Below are positions 17,963-25,866 of a DNA stretch of 57,452 nt, piece after piece; the first letter of the stretch is position 1, and each line of letters starts with the position of its first letter. The position numbers and the translations under genes are program-made. The stretch is from the NCBI GenBank assembly GCA_938017895.1, contig CALIJI010000005.1, positions 1 through 57,452 of the forward strand, read 5' to 3'. The notes beneath the pieces are model-generated. The model saw only the letters and a program-made list of their open reading frames with translations, was not told the origin of the DNA and did not search any database. The stretch comes from an uncultured bacterium (GTDB taxonomy: Bacteria > Patescibacteriota > Saccharimonadia > Saccharimonadales > Saccharimonadaceae).

Positions 17963-19281
17963 GAAATTTGAAAATTTTCCCTAAAATGTTTTTATATACG
18001 TTTTCTACACTAAGTATTTTAGCAATTTTAATTCATGCGTTAATTTATTTTATCTTCCCAAAAGTTTATCTCGAAACTCGCAAACAAGAAATTGCTCAAA
18101 AAGCAGACCAAATTACTAAGAATATCCACGGCAAAAATATCGAAAACATCAAGCAGATACTTGAGCTATATTCTAAAAGTAGCAAAGTTAAAGCTTTCGT
18201 GAAAGATAGCGACCATCTAAATGAGATTAAAATCGATAACCAGATTGAGGCGGATCTAACCAGCAATAATAACTCTTTAGTTATTGAAGATAGAGAAGTG
18301 CAAACTGACTCGAACAAAAAAATACTGGTTAAATTTATCTCAACAACAGATATGAGCAAAGACGCAAAAGAGCTAACTTTTCAGTTCTTACCAATTTCAA
18401 TTTTATTTTCTTTCTTTTTTTCAATTATCGTTTCATTAATTCACGCCAAAATTATCACCAAAAATATCAACGAAATTAAAACTATAACTACTCAAATGAT
18501 GAAACTTAACCGAAATGCCAAATTAAAAGTTAATTCCACAAATGAAGTTGGCGCTCTAAAAAGCCAAATAAATGACTTGTATTTAACACTCCTAGAATCA
18601 ATTGACAGTCTAGAAAGTAAAAATCAAGAAATTACTAAACTCGAAAAACTAAAAAGTGAGTTTTTTAGAGGTGCTTCCCACGAGTTTAAAACCCCGTTAG
18701 CGAGCCTTAAAATAATTCTCGAAAATATGAAGTACGGCATTGGTAAATATAAAAACAAAGAAGAATCTATTGAAGATTGTCTTCATATCGTTGACCAACT
18801 AACTCAAAATATCGCTCAAATATTATCAACCTCCTCATTCGAAAATCTAAAAAATGACGAGAAGTTTATCAATATCAATAAAGTATTACAAAAAGTTTTA
18901 GATAACTATAAATTATTAGCCGAGCAAAGAAATATTTCAATAGATAATCAGCTGAGGCAAGAAGAAATTTATATTGGCGAAACAGCATTAGAAATCATTC
19001 TCTCAAATCTAGTGAGTAATACCGTAAAGCATTCCGACCAAAACGGTCAAATAAATATCGGCGTCAAAAATAACTGGTTTTATATTGAAAATTCAAATCA
19101 GAAAATTAAAGACAGCAAAAACACTAAAATTTTCGAAACAAATTTCGACCTAAATAAAGAAAAAGGTAGCGGACTTGGACTTTACATAGTAAAAAATATT
19201 TTAACAAATTACAAAATTAAATATAAAATAGAAAAGAGCAAAATTGGTGTAAAATTTTCAATCGATTTGTCGAAAAAGTAA
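17959..19281 (+). CDS. sensor histidine kinase
   Basis: 440 residues. TM1 about 12-33, an extracytoplasmic domain of roughly 105 residues, TM2 about 142-162, HAMP-like region, HisKA with H241 in ASHEFKTP, and an ATPase domain with an N-box near 330 (SNLVSNTVKHS) and G-box KGSGLGLYIVK. The loop between membrane segments is large enough for ligand binding, unlike intramembrane-sensing BceS kinases. Start overlaps the regulator stop. Confidence 0.88.
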   Translation: MRNLKIFPKMFLYTFSTLSILAILIHALIYFIFPKVYLETRKQEIAQKADQITKNIHGKNIENIKQILELYSKSSKVKAFVKDSDHLNEIKIDNQIEADLTSNNNSLVIEDREVQTDSNKKILVKFISTTDMSKDAKELTFQFLPISILFSFFFSIIVSLIHAKIITKNINEIKTITTQMMKLNRNAKLKVNSTNEVGALKSQINDLYLTLLESIDSLESKNQEITKLEKLKSEFFRGASHEFKTPLASLKIILENMKYGIGKYKNKEESIEDCLHIVDQLTQNIAQILSTSSFENLKNDEKFININKVLQKVLDNYKLLAEQRNISIDNQLRQEEIYIGETALEIILSNLVSNTVKHSDQNGQINIGVKNNWFYIENSNQKIKDSKNTKIFETNFDLNKEKGSGLGLYIVKNILTNYKIKYKIEKSKIGVKFSIDLSKK

Positions 19282-19304
19282 ATTTATAGTAAAATACTAC
19301 TAAC

Positions 19305-20717
19305 ATGTTAAAATTCTACAACACTCCACACCGAAAAATAGAAACATTTCAGCCAATTAATCTGCAGAATGTCAAAATTTACACTTGCGGTCCAACCGTT
19401 TACGCCGAACCACACATCGGAAACTGGGCGGCATTTATTTATTGGGATATTTTAGTTCGGGTTCTACACGCCAATGGCTATAATGTAGAGCGAACTATGA
19501 ATATAACTGATGTTGGTCATTTAGTTTCTGATGAGGATAGTGGCGAAGATAAGCTCGAAAAAGGTGCGCGACGAGAGGGCAAAACGGCATGGGAAGTGGC
19601 GAATTTTTATACTGATAAATTCAAACAAGGTTTAAAGGATTTAAACTTGATAGCCCCAGATCATCTGGCTAGAGCAACAGATTTCATTCAAGAGCAGACA
19701 GATATCATTAATGACCTAACCATAAAAGGCTACACTTATGAAACTTCTGACGGGATTTATTTTGATACCGCCAAGTTTCCTCGTTATGCTGATTTTGCAA
19801 AACTAGACCTAGCAGGCTTAAGGTCCGGAGCCCGAGTCAACTTCAATCCAGAAAAGAAAAATATTTCAGATTTTGCCCTGTGGAAATGGTCTATTAACGA
19901 AAATGGCAAAAAGCGCGATATGGAATGGAAATACCGCGATAGGATGGGTTTTCCCGGTTGGCATCTAGAATGTTCGGCGATCGCTCTTAACACTCTCGGT
20001 GACACTATCGATATTCATACTGGAGGAATTGATCATATTCCAGTTCATCACACCGATGAAATTGCGCAAAGTGAAAGTTATACAGGCAAAAAGTTCGCCA
20101 ACTACTGGCTACACGCTAACCACATTCACAGCGAAGGGCAAAAAATTAGCAAAAGTCTCGGTAATGGTTTTACCTTGAGTAATTTAAAAGATAAAGGGTT
20201 TTCACCATTAGACTTTAAAATGCTCGTGTTGCAAAGCCATTATCAAACAGAAAGTGATTTTAATTTCGACAGTCTTCAAGCGGCTAAAAACCGTCTCAAA
20301 AACTGGAAAAATATAGCTGCAGTACGGTGGCAAATCACAAATCAAAAAGGTAAAATACCAAGTTTAGCTGCTAAAAATTTAATTCTTGATACAATCAATC
20401 AAAATCTAGACACACCACAAACCTTAGCTAAGATTGACGAGATATTTACATATATTCTTAAAACTTCTCCTGAAAAATTAGATTATTTTAATTTCATAGA
20501 TTTACTAGAATTTATTGATGAATTGTTAGGTTTAGACCTATTAAATTCAACGCCAGATATTTCAGAAGATAATAAACAGAAAATACTCGCTAGAAATGCT
20601 GCTCGAGCTGATAAAAATTGGCCAGAAAGCGATAAATTACGCGACGAATTAATTAAAGATGGAATTATCTTACGCGACACACCAAAAAAGACATTCTGGG
20701 AATATAAAACAAATTAA
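19305..20717 (+). CDS. cysS: cysteine--tRNA ligase
   Basis: 470 residues. Class I signatures: HIGN within PTVYAEPHIGNWAA, and KISKS within GQKISKSLGN. Zinc and substrate residues are visible in YTCGPTVY, WHLECSAIA and GIDHIPVHHTDEIAQ. The C-terminal DALR-type domain ends in RDTPKKTFWEYK, as in CysRS. TAAAAT ends 9 nt before the ATG, so translation is probably leaderless. Charges tRNA-Cys in the cytoplasm. Confidence 0.95.
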   Translation: MLKFYNTPHRKIETFQPINLQNVKIYTCGPTVYAEPHIGNWAAFIYWDILVRVLHANGYNVERTMNITDVGHLVSDEDSGEDKLEKGARREGKTAWEVANFYTDKFKQGLKDLNLIAPDHLARATDFIQEQTDIINDLTIKGYTYETSDGIYFDTAKFPRYADFAKLDLAGLRSGARVNFNPEKKNISDFALWKWSINENGKKRDMEWKYRDRMGFPGWHLECSAIALNTLGDTIDIHTGGIDHIPVHHTDEIAQSESYTGKKFANYWLHANHIHSEGQKISKSLGNGFTLSNLKDKGFSPLDFKMLVLQSHYQTESDFNFDSLQAAKNRLKNWKNIAAVRWQITNQKGKIPSLAAKNLILDTINQNLDTPQTLAKIDEIFTYILKTSPEKLDYFNFIDLLEFIDELLGLDLLNSTPDISEDNKQKILARNAARADKNWPESDKLRDELIKDGIILRDTPKKTFWEYKTN

Positions 20718-20750
20718 AAGAGCATCATATCCGACATGCTCTTTTAAACT
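20714..20750. terminator. bidirectional terminator between cysS and the AI-2E family gene
   Basis: A perfect 12-bp stem TTAAAAGAGCAT/ATGCTCTTTTAA (20714-20725, 20736-20747) with a 10-nt loop lies between two convergent genes. Confidence 0.85.
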
Positions 20751-20768
20751 ATCTCTTTAAAGCAATTG

Positions 20769-21899
20769 TTAAATTGACTTCAAAAACTTAGCAATAGTCT
20801 CCTTATCTTCTTCTGGTTTCTTTTTGCGGCGAGCAAGATAAAATTCCTCAAATAAAATTTTCAAACAAGCCGCTGTTGGAATCGATAAAAACGCACCAAG
20901 TAAGCCAGCCGCATAAATGCCTACCGTAATAGCCACAATGATTATCAAAGCTGAAAGTTGATTACTACGCGCCTGAATCATTGGTGAAATTACATTATTC
21001 TCAATCTGCTGATAAATCAAGAAATATACAGCGAATATCAATCCGACATACCAAATATTAAATGCTAAAATCATTGCCGAAAGAACTCCGCCAAGAGCGG
21101 CACCAAACATCGGAATCATTCCAAAAATAAACAGAATCACGCCTACAGGAATAGCTAAGTTCATTACCGGAGTATTAGTAATCAATGCGATAATAGCTAC
21201 TGTAATTGCAGCGAGAGTTCCTGAAATAGCACAAACTGTAAGTTGGCCATTTATATAGTTTGCTACAGCACGATACATACGATAAGCGATTCGCTTATGG
21301 CGTTTTTGACGTATCTTATCAGGATACATTTTCCATAGTTTATCAAACCAGCTTGGACCTTCTACAAGCATCAAGAAAGCCATAGTTAAAATAAGAAACA
21401 GCGAGACCAAAAAATTAGCTAGAGAAGCAATACTGCCAAAAATTATATTACCGATATTTTTCGAATAGGTGTCGGCCAGGTCATTAAGCGATTTCGAAGC
21501 TTGTTCAACCAGGTTTTCAAGATGGTTTTCTTTAATAAAAAGTCGAACACCAGAGTTTGAAGCTGTAACTTCCTTGAAAAAATCAGGCACTTGTGAGATA
21601 AATTTTCCGGTTTGATCAATAATCATTGGACCTAAAAAAGAAACTATCAAGCCTAAAACAACAACAATCGCTAGATAAGCAACCGCTGTTGCTCCGACTC
21701 GATTTTTACTCGAGCCAGGGAGAATCTTAGCTATTCGCGTGACAGGACCGTTTAAGGCTAAAGCCAAAAAAGCTGAAATAATCAGCAGGACTAGCGCATC
21801 TTTAGCTCGCCAAATCATTAAGCCAGCAAGTGCAAGCCCAAGAAGAGTTAGCCAGAAACGAATAAAAGTTTTTGTATCAATTTCAATCTTTACTCTCAT
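20769..21899 (-). CDS. AI-2E family transporter (UPF0118 permease)
   Basis: 376 residues with seven to eight membrane segments. The arrangement of paired N-terminal helices, a soluble amphipathic region (about 85-150) and a C-terminal helix block with FGMIPMFGAALGGVLSA and QQIENNVISPMIQ is typical of the AI-2E/TqsA family. Members export autoinducer-2 or act as Na+/H+ antiporters; the sequence does not decide. Leaderless: TGTTAAAAT ends 6 nt before the ATG. Confidence 0.88.
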   Translation of the reverse strand: MRVKIEIDTKTFIRFWLTLLGLALAGLMIWRAKDALVLLIISAFLALALNGPVTRIAKILPGSSKNRVGATAVAYLAIVVVLGLIVSFLGPMIIDQTGKFISQVPDFFKEVTASNSGVRLFIKENHLENLVEQASKSLNDLADTYSKNIGNIIFGSIASLANFLVSLFLILTMAFLMLVEGPSWFDKLWKMYPDKIRQKRHKRIAYRMYRAVANYINGQLTVCAISGTLAAITVAIIALITNTPVMNLAIPVGVILFIFGMIPMFGAALGGVLSAMILAFNIWYVGLIFAVYFLIYQQIENNVISPMIQARSNQLSALIIIVAITVGIYAAGLLGAFLSIPTAACLKILFEEFYLARRKKKPEEDKETIAKFLKSI

Positions 21900-21979
21900 G
21901 GCAATATTTTAACATAAAAATTGTATTTTCGCTAATATTATTATTTGATATTTTCATTTAAAAATTCTATAATCAAAGT

Positions 21980-22213
21980 ATGAAAATCCAAGTTTCTGTA
22001 AAACCTAACTCAAAGAAGGGTCCACTAGTTGTCGAAAAAAACGATGAGGATGGTAAATTTCTAGAAATTTTTGTTCGCGAACCGGCGACTGAAGGCAGGG
22101 CTAACTTAGCAGTTCGAGAAATTCTACATCAAAAATTTAGCGTCGCAAAAACAAAAACTACACTCAAAAACGGCGCAAAATCTAAATTTAAGATTTTTGA
22201 AATAGAAAAATAG
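21980..22213 (+). CDS. DUF167 (YggU) family protein
   Basis: 77 residues. Family features: KIQVSVKPNSKK at the N-terminus, REPATEGRANLAVREIL in the middle and KTTLKNGAKSKFKIFEI at the end. YggU proteins are small alpha/beta proteins of unknown function. TATAAT ends 6 nt before the ATG, so the mRNA is probably leaderless. The tRNA-Gly promoter overlaps the last codons region. Confidence 0.85.
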   Translation: MKIQVSVKPNSKKGPLVVEKNDEDGKFLEIFVREPATEGRANLAVREILHQKFSVAKTKTTLKNGAKSKFKIFEIEK

Positions 22214-22215
22214 GC

Positions 22216-22244
22216 TTGACAGAGATTTTTTGTTTTGCTAAAAT
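22216..22244 (+). promoter_or_regulatory. tRNA-Gly promoter
   Basis: TTGACA (22216-22221), a 17-nt spacer and TAAAAT (22239-22244), 10 nt before the tRNA. Confidence 0.85.
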
Positions 22245-22254
22245 TATGACATAT

Positions 22255-22330
22255 GCGGGTTTAGCTCAGTTGTTAGAGCGCTTCCTTGCCATGGAAGAGG
22301 CCAGGAGTTAGAGTCTCCTAACCCGCACCA
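22255..22330 (+). tRNA. tRNA-Gly(GCC), CCA encoded
   Basis: 76-nt cloverleaf. Acceptor GCGGGTT pairs with AACCCGC. Anticodon arm CTTCC-TTGCCAT-GGAAG gives anticodon GCC. CCA is encoded. It lies directly upstream of the RiPP island, whose precursor gene uses mostly GGC/GGT glycine codons that this tRNA reads. Confidence 0.95.
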
Positions 22331-22352
22331 ACTCAAGATTTTTTCATTCAAT

Positions 22353-22373
22353 TCGCCCGCAGGGCGATTTTTT
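22353..22373 (+). terminator. terminator after tRNA-Gly
   Basis: TCGCCC pairs with GGGCGA around GCA, followed by TTTTTT. Confidence 0.85.
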
Positions 22374-22649
22374 ATTACCGAGTATATCTCGGAGTATAAA
22401 CAATAATAGGCTCACGGTGCGGGGGTCGCCAGAGATAACTATAAATACTCATTCAATACAGAGTAAATATTGCCTATTTTTTAAATTGTGATATAATACT
22501 AACTAATGGTTTGCTCATTGAACATTTCCATATATTTTCTATGGTGACAAAACATTTCAGTTTATTGTACATGTGTGGATCCATTTGATCGCAATGAGCT
22601 GTTTTATTGTCAATAGAAATCTATTCTATAGAAAGGACGGTGACCCCTC
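22374..22649 (+). promoter_or_regulatory. promoter and roughly 145-nt leader of the RiPP precursor gene
   Basis: No gene is present from the tRNA terminator to the precursor. TTGCCT (22470-22475), a 16-nt spacer and the extended -10 TGATATAAT (TATAAT 22492-22497) form a good promoter. The predicted 5' leader of about 145 nt is unusual here, where most promoters abut the start codon. It contains complementary segments GCTCATT and AATGAGC about 80 nt apart and an ATAGA/TCTAT pair just before the Shine-Dalgarno AAAGGACGG, which could form regulatory structure. A small hairpin CCGAG/CTCGG lies at about 22377-22391. Confidence 0.6.
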
Positions 22650-22832
22650 ATGAAGAAACTTCTTGATGTCAAACGTACACCCTATGATGTAAGTGTTGCT
22701 GCAGCCAGTAACTGCGGCGGAGCCGGATGTGGCTCTGGTTGCGGCGGTGGTTGTGGCGGTGGCGGCGGCTCTTGCGGCGGCGGTTCCGGTTGTAACGGAG
22801 GCGGTGGCGGAGGCTGCGGCGGCGGAGATTAA
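22650..22832 (+). CDS. Gly/Cys-rich RiPP precursor peptide (microcin B17-like TOMM precursor)
   Basis: 60 residues. A leader of about 21 residues (MKKLLDVKRTPYDVSVAAAS...) precedes a core of 39 residues (22-60) containing 26 Gly, 7 Cys (22, 27, 31, 35, 42, 48, 56) and 3 Ser (29, 41, 46). Cys and Ser separated by Gly runs, with an adjacent Ser41-Cys42 pair, is the pattern of microcin B17, in which such residues become thiazoles and oxazoles. AAAGGACGG Shine-Dalgarno. The gene is followed by two perfect hairpins and then the dehydrogenase-YcaO gene, which provides the matching enzyme chemistry. The product, and whether it is exported, are inferred. The Ala/Thr-rich open frame on the opposite strand is an artefact of GGC/TGC codons. 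Confidence 0.85.
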   Translation: MKKLLDVKRTPYDVSVAAASNCGGAGCGSGCGGGCGGGGGSCGGGSGCNGGGGGGCGGGD

Positions 22833-22864
22833 TTCCACCACTCACCAAATATAAGATATGCAAG

Positions 22865-22893
22865 AAGGTTTGGCCTCACACATGCCAAACCTT
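22865..22893 (+). terminator. hairpin 1 after precursor gene
   Basis: Perfect 10-bp stem AAGGTTTGGC/GCCAAACCTT with a 9-nt loop. No T-run follows, so it may stabilise or attenuate rather than terminate. Confidence 0.55.
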
Positions 22894-22900
22894 CGCCCCT

Positions 22901-22930
22901 GGCCCGGAATATAAATTCCGGGCCTCTTTC
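22901..22930 (+). terminator. hairpin 2 / attenuator between precursor and synthetase genes
   Basis: Perfect 10-bp stem GGCCCGGAAT/ATTCCGGGCC with loop ATAA, followed by the T/C-rich TCTTTCTT. Probable partial terminator giving more precursor than enzyme transcript. Confidence 0.65.
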
Positions 22931-22959
22931 TTGCTTAAACTCTATAAAAATGTTATAAT
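22931..22959 (+). promoter_or_regulatory. promoter of the SagB-YcaO gene
   Basis: TTGCTT (22931-22936), a 17-nt spacer and extended -10 TGTTATAAT (TATAAT 22954-22959). A leader of about 55 nt follows, with AAGGAAGG 8 nt before the ATG at 23022. Confidence 0.75.
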
Positions 22960-23021
22960 ACAATTGAGAATTATATCTGGGACCTTAAAAACTTTAGTCT
23001 TTAGAAAGGAAGGTGTTTTAT

Positions 23022-25166
23022 ATGGATATCAATTTTATCCCAATCTTAGTGGCTCCAGCGGTTCCATATAAAGGGGGGATAAGATTCCTCCACCGCAAGA
23101 ACCAGATCGATATCGGCCACGATATGGCTGATGAAGTTTGGAAAATCTTGAGCTTTTGCAACGGATATACGAATGTTTCCTCTATCATTGAGTCTTCTGG
23201 CTTGCCAAAGGATGAAGTGATGGAAATTCTCGTTGAACTAGAGGATATGGAACTTATCGTTGATTCAAGGCATCAGTTCATGCATTTTCATCGTATCAGT
23301 AACTACCCGTCTGCTATTAACTCGAATCTTACTCAAAACGAGGTCGAAGCCTACACTAAGAGTAAAAGGTTACCGGTTAAGTCTGGTGAGATTATCCAGT
23401 TTGATTGCAACACATCTTCGGCGCTATTCACGATCAGGGAAAATCGACGCTCTTGTCGCTCTTTTTTGGATAAGAAGATGACAGTTAGTCAAATCGGTAG
23501 TATTTGCCACTTTGCCTACTCGATTCCTGATCATTCAGTGCCGAGTGGCGGAGCACTCTATCCGCTTAGGATTTATGTGCTAATCGAGAGGTCGCAAGAT
23601 GGGCTTGAGCCAGGTTACTACGAGTATGACGCTGAGCAAAATTGTCTTGTTTGCTTCAATGACGAAGTTGATACTGAACAGTTGAAATACTGTTTTAACC
23701 AAGAAGAAATGCCCTTTGGTTCTTCTGTGCAAATCGTCATTGCGGCAGATCTTGAGCGTCAGCCATACAAATACGCTAATCGTGGCTATCGTTTGACGCT
23801 GATTGAAGCAGGTCATGTTGCTGAAAACATTAGTCTCTATTGCGCCGAGCAAGGTCTGGGTAGCTGTGAGATGGGTGGCGTTCAGGACGAGCCATTAAAG
23901 CAAGAGCTTGAGCTCTCTGGCAATATTTGGCCTATACTTGTAATTCCGGTAGGTTACCCAGCAGACTTCGAAACGGAGCAGTTTAATAAGATTCGTTTCG
24001 TTGAGGAGCGTATTGGTACAGATCATCCAGTTAAAGACGTATGGACACGCGTATTTGATAGCGATGGTTCATTCTTTGGAGCTACAACTACTTATCTAGA
24101 TGAAAATGGCAACATTCAATATGCCGGAGCGACTAGTCCATCTTATGCGGACGCCGTTTTTAAGGCGACTATTGAGGGGTATGAACGCTACCAATCTAGT
24201 CAGGTACGAGTGGATTTCCGAGGCTGTGCAAACCAAGTGCCGGGTAAGTGGCTCGATCCTAGAGTATATTTTCCGCTCACGGAAGAACAAGCCAAAAAGT
24301 GCGGAGTAAAGTTCTTCACGAACGATCTTGTTATCAACTGGACCTTGGGGACTAATTATGACGGCTCTGAGATCTACATTCCGTCAGATTTAGTTTATTA
24401 CGGCCAGAAAGATGACGAAAACCGCATCTACTATGGTAATTCGTCTGGCATTGCGGCTCATTTTGACTTTAATGAAGCCAAGAGGCGAGCCGTAGTTGAA
24501 CTGATTGAACGTGACGCTATTATGCGCAACTGGTTTTCTCAGGAGTCTCCGCGTCGAGTCGATGAAAAGATTCTCCCGGTTCACGTCAGGAAGCGCATTG
24601 CTCACTTCGCGAAGCAGAATCGTCAATTGATCGTTCTTCAGATCCCAAGCGATTTTGGAATAATCTTTGAGGCGGTGATCGTCGGTGATGAATACCCATG
24701 TTTTGTAAGTGGAGCGGCGGCTACGATTGATAAAGCTTCCGTAGATAGTACGATTCTGAAGTCTGTACAAGAAGCGGAATATAATCTTCTATTAGCTCTC
24801 CGCTATCCAGACATGGCACCAATAGATCCGTCCGGTGTTTCTACGCCGGCAGATCACGGAAAGGTCTACTACTTTAAAGAAAATGCTCGTAAGCTCAATT
24901 GGCTTTGGAAAAATGCGACCTCAGGGAACTACATTCAGGAGAGCATGATAGTAGAGAACCTCAATTGGTTCTATAATGAACACCTGCAACTCATAACGGT
25001 AGATTTGTCCGATAAAAAATCGGATATTAAGATCGTCCGTGTATTCAGCCCTTGGCTTGTGCCTATCAATTTTGGGTTCGATTCGGCGCATTATACGCAT
25101 CCCGTCATTCAATATTTGGTCGGCATCGATCCAGATAACCTGAGAATGCCGCACTACTTTGCCTAA
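23022..25166 (+). CDS. TOMM synthetase: RRE-like + SagB-type dehydrogenase + YcaO cyclodehydratase fusion
   Basis: 714 residues from ATG 23022 (AAGGAAGG 8 nt upstream; a GTG 9 nt earlier overlaps that site). Residues about 1-95 look like a PqqD-type winged helix, the usual leader-binding RRE. Residues about 130-335 are a SagB-type FMN dehydrogenase: RENRRSCRSF (139-148), PSGGALYPLRIYV (174-186) and EAGHVAENISLYCAEQGLG (262-280). Residues about 350-714 are a YcaO domain: EGYERY (385-390) and SSGIAAHF...VVELIERDAIMRNW (474-504), the ATP/Mg-binding helices. The end is MPHYFA, not the PxPxP tail common in azole-forming YcaOs. No ThiF/E1-like protein is adjacent. The expected chemistry is cyclodehydration of Cys/Ser in the preceding peptide, then oxidation to azoles. 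Local GC is visibly higher than in flanking genes, suggesting transfer. Confidence 0.85.
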   Translation: MDINFIPILVAPAVPYKGGIRFLHRKNQIDIGHDMADEVWKILSFCNGYTNVSSIIESSGLPKDEVMEILVELEDMELIVDSRHQFMHFHRISNYPSAINSNLTQNEVEAYTKSKRLPVKSGEIIQFDCNTSSALFTIRENRRSCRSFLDKKMTVSQIGSICHFAYSIPDHSVPSGGALYPLRIYVLIERSQDGLEPGYYEYDAEQNCLVCFNDEVDTEQLKYCFNQEEMPFGSSVQIVIAADLERQPYKYANRGYRLTLIEAGHVAENISLYCAEQGLGSCEMGGVQDEPLKQELELSGNIWPILVIPVGYPADFETEQFNKIRFVEERIGTDHPVKDVWTRVFDSDGSFFGATTTYLDENGNIQYAGATSPSYADAVFKATIEGYERYQSSQVRVDFRGCANQVPGKWLDPRVYFPLTEEQAKKCGVKFFTNDLVINWTLGTNYDGSEIYIPSDLVYYGQKDDENRIYYGNSSGIAAHFDFNEAKRRAVVELIERDAIMRNWFSQESPRRVDEKILPVHVRKRIAHFAKQNRQLIVLQIPSDFGIIFEAVIVGDEYPCFVSGAAATIDKASVDSTILKSVQEAEYNLLLALRYPDMAPIDPSGVSTPADHGKVYYFKENARKLNWLWKNATSGNYIQESMIVENLNWFYNEHLQLITVDLSDKKSDIKIVRVFSPWLVPINFGFDSAHYTHPVIQYLVGIDPDNLRMPHYFA

Positions 25167-25181
25167 GGATTAAAGCTCAAC

Positions 25182-25212
25182 AAAAAGCACAGATTTCGTA
25201 TCCGTGCTTTTT
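25182..25212. terminator. bidirectional terminator closing the RiPP operon
   Basis: AAAAAGCACAGAT pairs with ATCCGTGCTTTTT (one mismatch) around TTCGT. It lies between convergent genes. Confidence 0.85.
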
Positions 25213-25215
25213 CAT

Positions 25216-25866
25216 TTATAAAGCAATCTTGAAATCTGCGTATTTATCGGCAAATGCATCTTCGATTTTCTTACCGGTTTTTTCGAAATATTTTTTGACT
25301 AGATAATATCCAAGTGAATAACCAGACCAGCGTGGTAGTTCATCGTTGCCATTGAAGAATATAGTATCGTATTCGTAATAATTGGAATCTAATTGGTCGC
25401 GAAGCTTTTCAAGAATCTTTTCATTCTCATCATCTGTTCGTTCAAGAATTGTTTTAATAAAGACTGTTTTTTCTTCTCGTTCTTTAACAAACTCTGCTTC
25501 AAGATAAGTTGCAATACCCTCGCTAATCATGCCATCAAACAAAGAGTTAATCCACTCATCATTTTTACCCCAGCGAGCGGCGTGGCAAAGTTCATGCGCC
25601 ACCATTTCGGAAATCAGATTTTTGGTTGCTTTTTCTTCATTGATGGCAAATTCAATAAAATCGGAAGTCCTAGTGTACCCGCCGACTCCATCTTCCGGAA
25701 TAATGATATCGTATAAGCGGTTAGTTACTAGCAAATCGATATCCCAATTGACTTTAAACTTTGAAAATACATACTCTTCGGCAGTCTTTATGGCGTCCAT
25801 AATCATTTTTCTGTTACTAGAAAGATTGCCATTAGCTCCAGTAAGTAATACGTTTACCTTGTTCAT
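25216..25866 (-). CDS. putative zinc metalloprotease (HExxH, DUF2268-like)
   Basis: 216 residues from the ATG at 25866, chosen because TGGTACAAT ends 6 nt before it; the longer frame runs back through GC-rich non-coding sequence. The motif AHELCHAARW is a HExxH zinc site, followed about 20 residues later by EGIATYLEAEF, where the Glu is a plausible third ligand. GYSLGYYLVKKYFEKTG near the C-terminus is typical of DUF2268 predicted zinc proteases. No signal peptide, so probably cytoplasmic. It converges on the RiPP operon with its own promoter, and a role in leader removal is possible but unsupported. Confidence 0.7.
   Translation of the reverse strand: MNKVNVLLTGANGNLSSNRKMIMDAIKTAEEYVFSKFKVNWDIDLLVTNRLYDIIIPEDGVGGYTRTSDFIEFAINEEKATKNLISEMVAHELCHAARWGKNDEWINSLFDGMISEGIATYLEAEFVKEREEKTVFIKTILERTDDENEKILEKLRDQLDSNYYEYDTIFFNGNDELPRWSGYSLGYYLVKKYFEKTGKKIEDAFADKYADFKIAL

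Noticed and set aside
22255..22832. TGA recoded as glycine (as in Gracilibacteria/SR1) because of the Gly-rich peptide and nearby tRNA-Gly
   Set aside because: TGA serves as a stop in recR and in the mini-ORF at 13895, the tRNA anticodon is GCC, and release factor 1 gene content gives no hint of recoding.
22626..22841. Ala/Thr-rich minus-strand ORF and basic Arg/His-rich ORF over the precursor gene
   Set aside because: They are mirror readings of the GGC/TGC repeats; only the plus-strand frame has a ribosome site, a leader and a matching enzyme gene.
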